This document shows positions 44,157 through 52,218 of a stretch of 64,000 nt of DNA, one piece after another. A program made the position numbers and the translations under genes. Origin of the DNA: a virus; the IMG/VR virus record IMGVR_UViG_3300027816_000098, positions 1 through 64,000 of that record; one strand, given 5' to 3'. How positions within the stretch are numbered: position 1 is the first letter of the stretch; every line of letters begins with the position of its first letter. The notes beneath the pieces are model-generated. The model did no database searches. It worked only from the letters and a program-made list of their open reading frames with translations, and was not told where the DNA came from.

Positions 44157-44381
44157 ATGTTATCAATACAGGAAGTTAACTTTTATAACAGTTTAGTTGA
44201 AAAGAACCTTGTTGGCAAAATCAACTGCCCCTTTGACGAAAACGACATTGTTGTAAGCAAGGTAAACTCTAAAGATGAGGTTTACTTTGAGTGCATATCT
44301 TGTCAGACATCGTTTGAAGTAGGAATCAAAGTAGAAAATATTATTAAAACTACTATTGACAAATATAAAAATCAAAGATAA
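44157..44381 (+). CDS. Small Zn-binding protein on the plus strand
   Basis: A 74-residue protein with Cys24 (INCPFDEN), Cys46 and Cys49 (ECISCQ), an incomplete zinc-ribbon pattern. The ATG at 44157 has AAAGG upstream and its own promoter. It is one of only two plus-strand genes and is transcribed away from the reductase gene. I recognise no family. It may be a small regulator or nucleic-acid binder. Confidence 0.6.
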   Translation: MLSIQEVNFYNSLVEKNLVGKINCPFDENDIVVSKVNSKDEVYFECISCQTSFEVGIKVENIIKTTIDKYKNQR

Positions 44382-44591
44382 ACTTGATGGGTGGATAGGG
44401 TGGGAATAGATTAAATATATATAATATTAATAAAATAATAATATTAAAATATAATTAAATATCTATATATGTATATATGTGTATATGTGAAAAGTTTGTG
44501 ACATATATCACTTTTTAAAAAATAGTTGATTTTCTAGAATATATGGGTTATACTAGTATGGTAACTAAATACTTCTTCAAGGAGGTAACTT
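44382..44591. other. AT-rich non-coding region
   Basis: A 210-base gap between the two plus-strand genes, almost pure A and T from about 44410 to 44490. It contains an inverted repeat AATATTA/TAATATT at 44423-44445 and a GTGA/TCAC inverted pair at 44498-44511, then the promoter for the next gene. It is the longest gap in the window and could hold an operator or an origin; no DnaA-box or iteron array was seen. Confidence 0.5.
44526..44554 (+). promoter_or_regulatory. Promoter for lysozyme-like gene
   Basis: TTGATT, 17 bases, TATACT on the plus strand, followed by AAGGAGG before ATG 44592. The GTGA/TCAC inverted pair at 44498-44511 lies just upstream and may be an operator. Confidence 0.6.
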
Positions 44592-45101
44592 ATGAAGAGT
44601 GTAATATTAGCAACTTTAGCATTTATTTTTGTAGGAACATATTCTAATTATGTAGATAGACATAGACCAATTTATACCGCTGAACCTTTGGTGGCTGTCG
44701 AACAAGGACAGGCCACCTTTAGCCCTTTAAAGGGGCTTGTAGAGGCTCGTGAGAGCAATGCTACAACAGCCAGCAGATCTAGAGCACAGTTCACAGATCC
44801 AGACTCACAGAAGGCCATATTGGCTTATCAACAATACATAAAAGATAGTGTTCCATCAAAAGAATTATCTTGCTATTTTAATATCATTGATAGAGAGTCA
44901 AAATGGAACCCTCTTGCAGACAATCCAAAATCAACTGCGTTTGGTCTAGCACAATTTTTAAATAGTACTTGGGAAATAGTTGACTCAAAGAAAACTAAAG
45001 ACCCATATGCTCAAATTGATGCAATGATCAAATATGTAAATCTAGTTTATGGTGATGGATGTAAGGCTTGGGAATTTAGGCAGTATAAAGGCTGGTACTA
45101 A
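44592..45101 (+). CDS. Secreted lysozyme/transglycosylase-fold protein
   Basis: A 169-residue protein with an N-terminal hydrophobic segment, residues 3-17 (VILATLAFIFVGTY), that looks like a signal or anchor sequence. The C-terminal domain has the lytic transglycosylase pattern: Glu102 in IIDRESKWNP, then FGLAQFLNSTW, and a closing GWY. Two cysteines (94 and about 154) could form a disulfide, which fits export. It probably cleaves peptidoglycan during lysis or entry. It has its own promoter and a strong AAGGAGG, and its end overlaps the convergent minus-strand gene by four bases. Confidence 0.78.
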   Translation: MKSVILATLAFIFVGTYSNYVDRHRPIYTAEPLVAVEQGQATFSPLKGLVEARESNATTASRSRAQFTDPDSQKAILAYQQYIKDSVPSKELSCYFNIIDRESKWNPLADNPKSTAFGLAQFLNSTWEIVDSKKTKDPYAQIDAMIKYVNLVYGDGCKAWEFRQYKGWY

Positions 45102-45616
45102 GGCTTCTTGCCAAAAATCAAGGAAGAATTATTTGTAGCATTTTGATTGAATGCTCTATCATAATAGGTCTTATCCTTTGATGATTTTCTTTCATTATTT
45201 TCTTGATGCTTTAATATTTCTTCATATTCAGGATTAAAATATTTAACTATTGCTTCTCCTATAATAGTTCCATACTTATTTTGATCTATAGTATCATTTT
45301 GTCTACATACATTAATAGTTAAGGTTAAATACTCTTTACTACCCCCGTTATTTTGTGGGTATGTGCAACTGATTAAACTATCTCTAAAGTTCTTAGTTAT
45401 TGACTTTCCTAGGTTAATGGCAAGTTCATTTTCATCATATACGTAAATAATTGGATCCTTGCTACCCAGTTGCCTTTCTTTTCCTAACTCTATGGTCAGG
45501 TCTGCCTGGTTTTGAAAAAGTGCCTTCCTGTGCCCGCTATGGCTCTTTAAGAAGTCTTCTATAACTGTTGCTAAAGGCTTTAATTCATCTATTGCAGAAA
45601 AGTAAAATTTTGCCAT
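45098..45616 (-). CDS. Hypothetical protein (likely leaderless)
   Basis: A 172-residue protein with a folded first two thirds (DFLKSHSGHRKALFQNQADL) and a charged, Asn/Lys-rich tail. I recognise no family. No ribosome binding site is present. TATAAT ends six bases before ATG 45616, so the transcript is likely leaderless. It is convergent with the lysozyme-like gene and lies directly downstream of the glycosyltransferase gene. Confidence 0.55.
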   Translation of the reverse strand: MAKFYFSAIDELKPLATVIEDFLKSHSGHRKALFQNQADLTIELGKERQLGSKDPIIYVYDENELAINLGKSITKNFRDSLISCTYPQNNGGSKEYLTLTINVCRQNDTIDQNKYGTIIGEAIVKYFNPEYEEILKHQENNERKSSKDKTYYDRAFNQNATNNSSLIFGKKP

Positions 45617-45622
45617 ACATTA

Positions 45623-45628
45623 ATTATA
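45623..45628 (-). promoter_or_regulatory. -10 element with leaderless spacing
   Basis: TATAAT on the minus strand, six bases before ATG 45616; it overlaps the stop codon of the glycosyltransferase gene. No -35 at a proper distance was found. Confidence 0.4.
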
Positions 45629-46712
45629 ACGCAAGAATTTTGTCAAATGTCTCTTCCCAGTCAGCGGCTCTTGCTTCCATACTAAACTTTTCTTTTACTA
45701 TCTCTCTATTCTTTTCTCTTTCTTCTTTTCTTACTTTAGGATTCAACAGTTCTTCTGCATGCTGTAGCCATTCGTTAGCATCTTTTGCTATTCTACCAAC
45801 ACCTTGTTCTGCTAGGTAAACATATTCAGGGCTTGGGCTAGCAATAAAAGGTATACCTGCTGCGGTATATTCAAGACCTTTTATAAAAGATTTAGCGTCA
45901 TTAAAATCTAGGTTTGTTAAAGGAACTATGCCAACATCAATTTTTCTAAATAGTTCTGGATATGTTAATATTGGCTTCATTGGCTCATGGGTAAAATATT
46001 TTTTATCTAAACCTATTTGTTTATATACTTCTGGAGCATTTAAAATACTTCCTGAATGATGAAACTTGCAATGTTGATTTTCTATAAATTTTCCAAAGTA
46101 TGGATTAAGATTTTCTAAATCGCCACTACGCCATGGAGTTGCACCAACCCAACCATATGTTGGCAAATGTCCAGAATGATCAGTTCTTGGTGTCCACCTA
46201 TCTAAATCAATTCCATTCCTTACTAAATATACTGGCTTGTCTGGATGCTTCTTTTGATAATATTCTTGAAGAAATGGTGTAGATGTAATTAAAGCAGTGG
46301 CTTTTTCTATAATCTTAAAGTAGTGCTCTCTATTATTATTTGGATTCTTATTAGGATCAGTCATTGTGTATGCAAGATTAGTTTTAGCAAGACCCTCCAT
46401 GTGATCATCTAAATCTACAACAATCTTTTGACCCATAGCCAACGCTTTGTCTACCTGTTCTACAACCTTTTCTAACATGATAAGTTTAAGAACAACTATG
46501 TCCCAACCATGTATTGCTTGTTGATCTGGTATTAATATTCCAAAACCATATTTATCATTGTATCCTGGCATTCCCATACCAGCCTCATACTTATCTTTTT
46601 TTAATTGCTGTAGTGGCAAATAACATCTATACCAAGCACAACCATTTGGTTGTATAGGTTTTAGTCCAAAAGCCCAATCATAGGTTAAAAATCCAATTGT
46701 TGGTCTATTCAT
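45624..46712 (-). CDS. GT-B fold glycosyltransferase
   Basis: A 362-residue enzyme. The C-terminal half shows typical GT4-type features: YGWVGATPWRSGDLENL for the second Rossmann domain, then DVGIVPLTNLDFNDAKSFIK and EYTAAGIPFIASPSPE, the region that binds the nucleotide-sugar. The N-terminal part (AWYRCYLPLQQL) fits the acceptor domain. It may glycosylate phage DNA, virion proteins or host surface; nothing in the sequence shows which. It overlaps the upstream 90-residue gene by one base. Confidence 0.8.
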   Translation of the reverse strand: MNRPTIGFLTYDWAFGLKPIQPNGCAWYRCYLPLQQLKKDKYEAGMGMPGYNDKYGFGILIPDQQAIHGWDIVVLKLIMLEKVVEQVDKALAMGQKIVVDLDDHMEGLAKTNLAYTMTDPNKNPNNNREHYFKIIEKATALITSTPFLQEYYQKKHPDKPVYLVRNGIDLDRWTPRTDHSGHLPTYGWVGATPWRSGDLENLNPYFGKFIENQHCKFHHSGSILNAPEVYKQIGLDKKYFTHEPMKPILTYPELFRKIDVGIVPLTNLDFNDAKSFIKGLEYTAAGIPFIASPSPEYVYLAEQGVGRIAKDANEWLQHAEELLNPKVRKEEREKNREIVKEKFSMEARAADWEETFDKILAL

Positions 46713-46984
46713 TAATTAATGCTTTCTTTATTTGGTTTTGGCATAGAAAAGGTGCCATCTTTATATTTCCAACCTACATGAGGACCATTTAAAAATGGAT
46801 CTTTGTTTGTAATCTCAACTATCGTTGGATTGCTTTGTAATATTGCTGCCATTCTTTCATCACACATAAAGGTTTGAACAACCTCATCATCTATAATAAA
46901 TGCTAAAACTATTTGTCCGTTATATATTTTGTCAGTAGATATTTGAATACCTTGTGAAGTTCTGTCTTTCTTTACAGATGGCAT
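46712..46984 (-). CDS. Hypothetical protein paired with Zn-ribbon gene
   Basis: A 90-residue protein. I start it at ATG 46984, immediately after the stop of the Zn-ribbon gene, since its true start does not need the preceding overlapping part. The middle is beta-rich (GQIVLAFIIDDEVVQTFMC), and the end contains GPHVGWKYKDGTF. It probably works together with its upstream neighbour. No family is certain. Confidence 0.55.
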   Translation of the reverse strand: MPSVKKDRTSQGIQISTDKIYNGQIVLAFIIDDEVVQTFMCDERMAAILQSNPTIVEITNKDPFLNGPHVGWKYKDGTFSMPKPNKESIN

Positions 46985-46985
46985 A

Positions 46986-47222
46986 TTACCATTTTCCCAT
47001 AGGACATGTTGCATGAGAGAGTTGAACTTTAAGATCCATAAAGCATCCACATTCCTTACATTGACGGGTTGGTTTAAATAGTCTATCACAGTCCAAGCAA
47101 ACATTCAAGCGTTTATCTGATTCTTCTTTAGAAAGTTTTTCTATATTAGGATTTATCATATCCCAAGGGCGAACGGTATCTCCTTGGCTTTTTTCTTTCC
47201 AAATCTCCCACTTGCTTGTCAT
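46986..47222 (-). CDS. Zn-ribbon protein of a phage family
   Basis: A 78-residue protein with Cys42 and Cys45 (VCLDCDRLF), Cys55, Cys58 and Cys60 (QCKECGCF), and a final TCPMGKW. This Cys pattern and the closing CPxGKW are well known from small proteins of aquatic T4-like phages. The N-terminal part is acidic and unstructured. Function is unknown; a metal-bound folding core is likely. Confidence 0.65.
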   Translation of the reverse strand: MTSKWEIWKEKSQGDTVRPWDMINPNIEKLSKEESDKRLNVCLDCDRLFKPTRQCKECGCFMDLKVQLSHATCPMGKW

Positions 47223-48025
47223 TATGAACCTACTATCGATATATCTTGAATAGCAGAAGACTCCAAATAATTACTTCCTGGAACAAAAATAATACCAGAT
47301 TGATGCCCTTTGTTAGGACTAGGGGCGGTATAAGAAATAGAACTTCCGTAAAAATTATTAGAGTCATCTCTACCTCTAATAGTTATAACGTCTCCAGAAG
47401 TACTTATCTGTATTCCATTAATATTATCATTGCTGGCAATAGTACAAGGAGAAAAAGATGTAGAAGCGTTACATGTACTTCTTAAGAGTAAGTTTGTAAC
47501 ATCAGATACAGTTCCATTTACTGAATTTAATAGTCTAACATAAAAATTATATCTTGTTCTTGTTCCATAATTGTACCCTGTTGAGCACGACTCACATCCC
47601 CAAGGAAATCCATTTGCATCTTTTCCGTAACAAAAACCTCTAGGTACGCAATTTTCATAACTGCCAGTAATATAACTCTCAGACCCCTGTGTATAGTAAG
47701 TAACGCCAGCCCACCAGTTATCTTGATCTTGAAGCCAAAAAACTACTCCAGCACCTGCTGAAGAAAGAGACATTGTTGCTGTTATATCTTGAGATCTTAA
47801 ATCAAAACTTGTTAATATTGGATAAGAACTTGAAGAAGTAGAAGTAGAGACTGTATCTCCATCAGTTGTCCACGACCCTCTGATTGGATCCCAAGCATTT
47901 AAAATATTAAAGGTATCAGAGATGGATGGATTAAAATTTTTAACTTGTTGAGGTATTAAACCTTTGATAGTGTTTTGTTTATTTAGTGTCTTAGACTGAC
48001 CTAAAGTATTTGATCCGATTCTCAT
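47222..48025 (-). CDS. Putative virion-associated protein (likely leaderless)
   Basis: A 267-residue protein rich in Ser, Thr, Gly and Asn. The middle resembles a concanavalin-like sandwich (GAGVVFWLQDQDNWWAGVTYY), with several cysteines that could form disulfides. No ribosome binding site precedes ATG 48025; TATAAT lies exactly six bases upstream, and a terminator hairpin is directly before it. It is probably a tail or surface protein. Confidence 0.5.
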   Translation of the reverse strand: MRIGSNTLGQSKTLNKQNTIKGLIPQQVKNFNPSISDTFNILNAWDPIRGSWTTDGDTVSTSTSSSSYPILTSFDLRSQDITATMSLSSAGAGVVFWLQDQDNWWAGVTYYTQGSESYITGSYENCVPRGFCYGKDANGFPWGCESCSTGYNYGTRTRYNFYVRLLNSVNGTVSDVTNLLLRSTCNASTSFSPCTIASNDNINGIQISTSGDVITIRGRDDSNNFYGSSISYTAPSPNKGHQSGIIFVPGSNYLESSAIQDISIVGS

Positions 48026-48031
48026 ATATTA

Positions 48032-48037
48032 ATTATA
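48032..48037 (-). promoter_or_regulatory. -10 element with leaderless spacing
   Basis: TATAAT on the minus strand, six bases before ATG 48025, in the context TATAATTAATATATGAG. The same 17 bases occur before the 30-residue ORF at 60826. No -35 match was seen. Confidence 0.5.
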
Positions 48038-48050
48038 CAATAGCAAAAGA

Positions 48051-48070
48051 GGGTAGAATCTCTCCTACCC
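48051..48070 (-). terminator. Terminator after holin gene
   Basis: GGGTAG (48051-48056) pairs with CTACCC (48065-48070) around an eight-base loop. On the minus strand it is followed by TCTTTT and on the plus strand by CCTTTTTT, so it could act in both directions. It begins 14 bases after the holin stop. Confidence 0.7.
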
Positions 48071-48084
48071 CCTTTTTTCTAATT

Positions 48085-48327
48085 TTATTTCTTTTTAGCA
48101 GATTTTGGTTCTGGCTTTGCACCAATACCAAATTTTGTATCTTTTGGATTAACTGCACGAAGAACAACCCAAACTGCTGCAGAAACTGCTGAGTTTAGAA
48201 TTGTGCCTAAAGCATCTCCAGTTAAAGATGTTAGGTCTGCACCAGTAGCAACGAATTGTGTTACTAATGCGATAACAAATGCGTTCAAGGCTGATCCAAG
48301 AACTTTTTTGTTCAGTACTGATTCCAT
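48085..48327 (-). CDS. Putative holin
   Basis: An 80-residue protein with two predicted transmembrane segments, about residues 12-28 (ALNAFVIALVTQFVATG) and 42-58 (TILNSAVSAAVWVVLRA), a Gly-rich turn between, and a Lys-rich cytoplasmic tail (EPKSAKKK). This is the layout of class II holins, which open the membrane at lysis. It has a consensus promoter and a terminator of its own and a strong AAGGAGG, so its expression is separate from neighbouring genes. Confidence 0.75.
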   Translation of the reverse strand: MESVLNKKVLGSALNAFVIALVTQFVATGADLTSLTGDALGTILNSAVSAAVWVVLRAVNPKDTKFGIGAKPEPKSAKKK

Positions 48328-48358
48328 TAATATCCTCCTTTAGGACATTGATTATACA

Positions 48359-48387
48359 ATTGTACACCCTATAGTAAGTGGTGTCAA
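48359..48387 (-). promoter_or_regulatory. Consensus promoter for holin gene
   Basis: TTGACA, 17 bases, TACAAT on the minus strand: a perfect -35 and spacer with a near-consensus -10. It would give a leader of about 25 bases before ATG 48327, including AAGGAGG. A second TATAAT overlaps just downstream (48351-48356). Confidence 0.72.
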
Positions 48388-48389
48388 TA

Positions 48390-48704
48390 CTATGATATTT
48401 CTAGGCCGCTTATATGAAAACTTACGTTAGCGTTGCTTGCTACCAGTCTAACGGTATTAGTAGCCACTAGAACCTGTTTTGCATCAATGATAACAGAATC
48501 TCTTGCTGGGACTGTTGATTCTACAGCCAAGCCTATGTTATTAAGAAAAATAGAGTAAGTTCTTGCGGTTGTATCGGAATTATTAACTACAATATTTGTA
48601 ATTAAAGTTGTTGTTGCTGATGGTACTGTGTATACAGTACTTGCAGAAGTAGGAGATACTACTGGTGTAGCACCTCTATATATTACTTTAAATGTATTAG
48701 CCAT
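48390..48704 (-). CDS. Small beta-sandwich tail protein, paralog A
   Basis: A 104-residue, Thr/Val/Ser-rich beta protein. It shares size, order of strands and motifs with the proteins at 53165-53500 and 60398-60730: a short start (FKVIYRGATP), a SASTVYTVPSATTTLI-type strand, then TNIVVNNSDTTARTYSIFL, VPARDSVIID and a closing FHISGLEIS. These look like three copies of one ancestral gene. It is probably a minor virion protein bound to the fibre complex. AGGAGA precedes ATG 48704. Confidence 0.55.
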   Translation of the reverse strand: MANTFKVIYRGATPVVSPTSASTVYTVPSATTTLITNIVVNNSDTTARTYSIFLNNIGLAVESTVPARDSVIIDAKQVLVATNTVRLVASNANVSFHISGLEIS

Positions 48705-48711
48705 GATTCTC

Positions 48712-49311
48712 CTATAGTCCTAAAAGTGCTAGAACTTCTGTATTATCTATTCTACCACCTAAAGTTCCGTGTTCTTCTATCCCAACCCAAGCGGATCCAG
48801 ACCAAATAGTCTGTTGATTTGTATCCTGAAGATATGCTAAAGTTCCCTCAACTGGAGCGGTAAGTGCTGAGTTTCTACTAGTTGAGTTAGTAAATATATT
48901 AATACCTTTATTTGCTTGCGTTGTATTGTCAAAAGTAGCAGTACCATTTAATGCAGTATTTCCAGTTACTGTTAATTGATCATTTACTGTTAAATCATCT
49001 CCAATAGTAACATCGTCAGGAAGACCTATTGTTACAAACCCAGTAGATGCTGAAAGACTTATTTCGTTTGCTGTGCCACTTAATGTTAAAACAGCACTTG
49101 CGGCAATTCCTTCTAGCAATGTTTTAAAGGATGCTATATGAGCATGAATACTATCTGCTGCTGGGGTGTCTGTTGCCCCGTCAAAATTTTCTACACCAAA
49201 ATGATAGGCTAAAAATGCTTCTCTAATGTTTGCTGGATCAGTCAATTCTGGAATTAGAGTATCAAATTCCGTTGAAGGATAATTCGCTGCTATACTAATT
49301 AACTCTGCCAT
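48712..49311 (-). CDS. Tail fibre protein
   Basis: A 199-residue protein. It has a repeating pattern (TGFVTIGLPDDVTIGDDLTV and NDQLTVTGNTALNGTATFDN) typical of phage fibre shafts, and a C-terminal region containing YLQDTNQQTIWSGSAWVGIE, as in many fibre attachment proteins. GGAGAT precedes ATG 49311. It is one of the adhesin cluster. Confidence 0.6.
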   Translation of the reverse strand: MAELISIAANYPSTEFDTLIPELTDPANIREAFLAYHFGVENFDGATDTPAADSIHAHIASFKTLLEGIAASAVLTLSGTANEISLSASTGFVTIGLPDDVTIGDDLTVNDQLTVTGNTALNGTATFDNTTQANKGINIFTNSTSRNSALTAPVEGTLAYLQDTNQQTIWSGSAWVGIEEHGTLGGRIDNTEVLALLGL

Positions 49312-49320
49312 ATATCTCCA

Positions 49321-50604
49321 TTATACAGGGAACGTATCCTTGAATTCATACTTAATTGTTGCAGGAAATGTTTCAGCATCTACAACATCTATAGCAAATA
49401 CAATATCATCACCTATAATAGTATGTGTTACGATATAGTTTATAGTTCCAACATTTATAACATCTGGCGTGCTAGAAGATACTGTTGTTCCATTGTGGAT
49501 TATTCTTTCATCATGAAATAGGTAGTTTCCATTTTGACTTATCTGTATTTTTAAATCAACTGTTCTTAATTGAGTCTTACTTACGGATCCCAACACAACA
49601 GATCCAGAAGAACTTTGAATTATTTCCTGAAGATCAAAAGTTGAATAGTTGTATTCTGTAACAATATCAGCAGTATTTAAAATCATCTGCATAGAAGGTT
49701 GATTATCTGATATTAAATATAAAACATCGGGGGAGTTAAATGGTACCTTAAATATAATATCTCCACTATCATCACCATTATTAGTTACACCATCATTATA
49801 TATAGCACTTGCTGCATATGAATATGCACTTCTAATATAATTAGCATTTCCAGGTGTATTTACAGATATTTTATATAATTGTCCTCTTAGTAATTGTACT
49901 TCTTGTGTTTCTACCCCTCCAACATAATATGCTTCAGGGTGTAATAAACTTGTTATAAATACTTGTGTGTCTATATCAAAATATGTAAATGATGCTGATG
50001 TTGCTGAAGCACTTGTAATATCGTAAATATTGTAATATGTTGCTTCATTAATAGGTCCTTCTGGTCCAGTTGCACCAGCAGGCCCAGCAGGTCCAGCGTT
50101 TCCAATTGGTCCTGGAGGTCCAGCAGCACCTGTTGCTCCAGTTGCTCCAGTTGCTCCAGTTGCACCAGTTGGTAGTATTAAGTTTAAAAATGCACTTGCA
50201 GATGTTCCAGTAAAATAAGCACTTGCTGTTGCACCATTTGTAACTGAGCCAACTGCAATATTTGTAAATGGTCCAGCGGCACCAGTAGCACCAGTTTCAC
50301 CTTGTAATCCTCTTAGTCCAGATTCTAAAATAAATTGCCAAACGCTGTCATCGCCAGGAACTGCAGTATATTGATAAATAGATCCATAATCTAAATCACC
50401 AGTGTTGCTATTAATAAATAAATCTCCAATTATAGGAGACTCATTTAAAAATACAACGCTGCCTGCACCAGTTGGTTGACCAGGTCCAGCAAATATATAA
50501 CTTCCTCTATCACCTTTAGGACCAATATCTACTTGTAAATCAATTGAAGATGGAGGACCTATAACTGTAATTTGATCTGTACTAACTACTGGACTAATTG
50601 CCAT
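49321..50604 (-). CDS. Collagen-like tail fibre protein
   Basis: A 427-residue protein. Near residue 100 and again from about residues 145-185 there are Gly-X-Y triplets (GETGATGAAGPF, and a longer run beginning GATGATGATGATGAAGPP), which would form a collagen triple helix. The N-terminus (GPPSSIDLQVDIGPKGDRG) resembles fibre attachment domains, and the C-terminal 240 residues are beta-rich. It is probably a trimeric fibre. It overlaps the upstream gene by one base. Confidence 0.72.
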   Translation of the reverse strand: MAISPVVSTDQITVIGPPSSIDLQVDIGPKGDRGSYIFAGPGQPTGAGSVVFLNESPIIGDLFINSNTGDLDYGSIYQYTAVPGDDSVWQFILESGLRGLQGETGATGAAGPFTNIAVGSVTNGATASAYFTGTSASAFLNLILPTGATGATGATGATGAAGPPGPIGNAGPAGPAGATGPEGPINEATYYNIYDITSASATSASFTYFDIDTQVFITSLLHPEAYYVGGVETQEVQLLRGQLYKISVNTPGNANYIRSAYSYAASAIYNDGVTNNGDDSGDIIFKVPFNSPDVLYLISDNQPSMQMILNTADIVTEYNYSTFDLQEIIQSSSGSVVLGSVSKTQLRTVDLKIQISQNGNYLFHDERIIHNGTTVSSSTPDVINVGTINYIVTHTIIGDDIVFAIDVVDAETFPATIKYEFKDTFPV

Positions 50605-50960
50605 TATGATTCCCCAGTTTTTCTAACATCCTGATTTACAGACAATGCTCCAGTTAATATTGTATAAACAGTTGAAGAAGATGTTTTTGTAATTTCTAAA
50701 TCGTAAACATAAGATGAGCCAGTTAATTGATTTCCAAATGTTGGAGTAATTTTACATGTAATTGTATCTGTAGATGCGTCAACAGAAGCACTACCATATC
50801 CAATAAACTTTGTTGCATCTCCTCTTTCTGTTGCCACTATAAATAAACTAGTATATCCAGTTAAGTCAAACGCACTACCGTCTGGATTTTTAGGATTGAC
50901 TACAAAGTCATATTGATCACCACGATAATATGAAATGTTGTATGTTGCAGGAAATGCCAT
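50604..50960 (-). CDS. BppU-like baseplate/fibre attachment protein
   Basis: A 118-residue beta-sandwich protein. The pattern YNISYYRGDQYDFVVNPKNP and FDLTGYTSLFIVATERGDAT resembles the N-terminal domain of BppU-type upper baseplate proteins, which hold receptor-binding proteins. It starts the operon with the collagen-like fibre, with an extended -10 promoter and AAGGAGGGTGA upstream. Confidence 0.55.
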   Translation of the reverse strand: MAFPATYNISYYRGDQYDFVVNPKNPDGSAFDLTGYTSLFIVATERGDATKFIGYGSASVDASTDTITCKITPTFGNQLTGSSYVYDLEITKTSSSTVYTILTGALSVNQDVRKTGES

Positions 50961-50977
50961 TTAATTCACCCTCCTTA

Positions 50978-50986
50978 ATTATATCA
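50978..50986 (-). promoter_or_regulatory. Extended -10 promoter
   Basis: TGATATAAT on the minus strand, 17 bases before ATG 50960, directly followed by AAGGAGG. No -35 match was found. Confidence 0.45.
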
Positions 50987-51274
50987 CTATGACCATGAAT
51001 TAGGGTCTATTTTTAAATGTTCCCAAGACTTTTCACAGCCACATTTTTCTAACTCGTCCCAATCAGTAAAAAATGTAGGAGGTATAAAATTATCTTCTTT
51101 TTCATCATATTTATAGCCTATACCAGCATATATTTTACCCTCTATATCTAAATATGTTTCTACCCATTTTTGATCAGGAAATGATTCTTTCATTTGTTCT
51201 AAAGATTCTCCTGCTAGTATTGCTACTGCAAAATTATTTTCATCAAGTGCTACAAAATTTTTAATATAACTCAT
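50987..51274 (-). CDS. Small fibre-associated protein (YAGIGYxYDE family), paralog A
   Basis: A 95-residue protein of a family common in aquatic phages. Key features are the start FVALDENNFAVAIL, the motif YAGIGYKYDEKEDNFIPP, and an acidic or Trp-containing end. The protein at 57683-57955 is a paralog. Function is unknown; members often lie beside fibre genes and may be chaperones or caps of fibres. It overlaps the glycine-rich gene by four bases. Confidence 0.6.
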   Translation of the reverse strand: MSYIKNFVALDENNFAVAILAGESLEQMKESFPDQKWVETYLDIEGKIYAGIGYKYDEKEDNFIPPTFFTDWDELEKCGCEKSWEHLKIDPNSWS

Positions 51275-52218
51275 TGTCTATGCTCCCATATAATTATCAT
51301 ACCAGTTCCACCTTTTGCTCCTGCTCCACCGCCGCCACCAGTATTAGGAGTTCCAGCAGAACCAGAATTTCCTCCACCACCAAGACCACCAGTGCCTCCA
51401 GTTGTACCTCCACCGCCTCCTCCTCCACCAAAAGCAAGGGCACTAATTGTTTGTGATGCAGAGTTAATAAATGTTGCAGGAAGTGGTGCTTGTAAAGTTA
51501 CTCCAGTTCCACCATTACCACCAGTACTTCCAGAAGCATTTCCTCCTGCTGCTACACAACTTCCACCACCTCCACCACCACTTGCTCCACCAGCACTTCC
51601 TCCGTTAAAGCCGTGTCCAGTAGTCCAATACTCTCCACCATTTAATCTTGCCCAAGAACCAGAAGCACCAGCACCTGCTCCACCGCCAGTTCCAGCAAAA
51701 AATCCAGGATTCCCAGATGGACCACCACCTCCACCACCAGGTGAAATTATAACTGTTGAATCATTTATTGGATTAAGGTTTCCAGCCCTTGGAGTTGCTC
51801 CTACTGTGTAAGCAAAAGTAGATATCCCAATATTACTTCCAAACATTGTTGGACCACCTGCTTCACCATGTGAATTTGTGTCCTGTAATCCATCTCCACT
51901 ACTCTGTCCACTAGCATCTCCACCAAACCCAATACTGTAGTACCATGTTGTAGCATTTCCTACATAATATTTTTTTATATAAGTTACTACTCCACCTCCA
52001 CCTCCACCATGACTTGTGGATCCTCCACCGCCACCACCAATTAATGCAATATCTATAAAATCAACATTTGAAGGTCTTGTCCATGTTCCACTTGTTAAAA
52101 AAAATTGAGCATTTCCTAAACCAACAGAAACATTATTATATTTTGTTTTTAATTTTCCATAAGCAACATTACTATCTAATGAATGTATATATGATGTATT
52201 TATTCTTCTTATACTCAT
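51271..52218 (-). CDS. Glycine-rich adhesin A
   Basis: A 315-residue protein. I start it at ATG 52218, which overlaps the upstream stop as ATGA. The N-terminal 60 residues are a folded attachment region, followed by the strand IDIALIGGGGGGST and many polyglycine blocks separated by short loops, ending in GMIIIWEHR. This plan matches gp38-type fibre-tip adhesins, where glycine-rich segments pack as polyglycine-II helices and the loops bind the receptor. It is one of four such genes. Confidence 0.72.
   Translation of the reverse strand: MSIRRINTSYIHSLDSNVAYGKLKTKYNNVSVGLGNAQFFLTSGTWTRPSNVDFIDIALIGGGGGGSTSHGGGGGGVVTYIKKYYVGNATTWYYSIGFGGDASGQSSGDGLQDTNSHGEAGGPTMFGSNIGISTFAYTVGATPRAGNLNPINDSTVIISPGGGGGGPSGNPGFFAGTGGGAGAGASGSWARLNGGEYWTTGHGFNGGSAGGASGGGGGGSCVAAGGNASGSTGGNGGTGVTLQAPLPATFINSASQTISALAFGGGGGGGGTTGGTGGLGGGGNSGSAGTPNTGGGGGAGAKGGTGMIIIWEHRQ

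Noticed and set aside
51274-51811. Plus-strand Pro-rich frames opposite the glycine-rich adhesins
   Set aside because: Poly-Pro frames arise automatically as the complement of Gly codons; no ribosome binding site or proper start.
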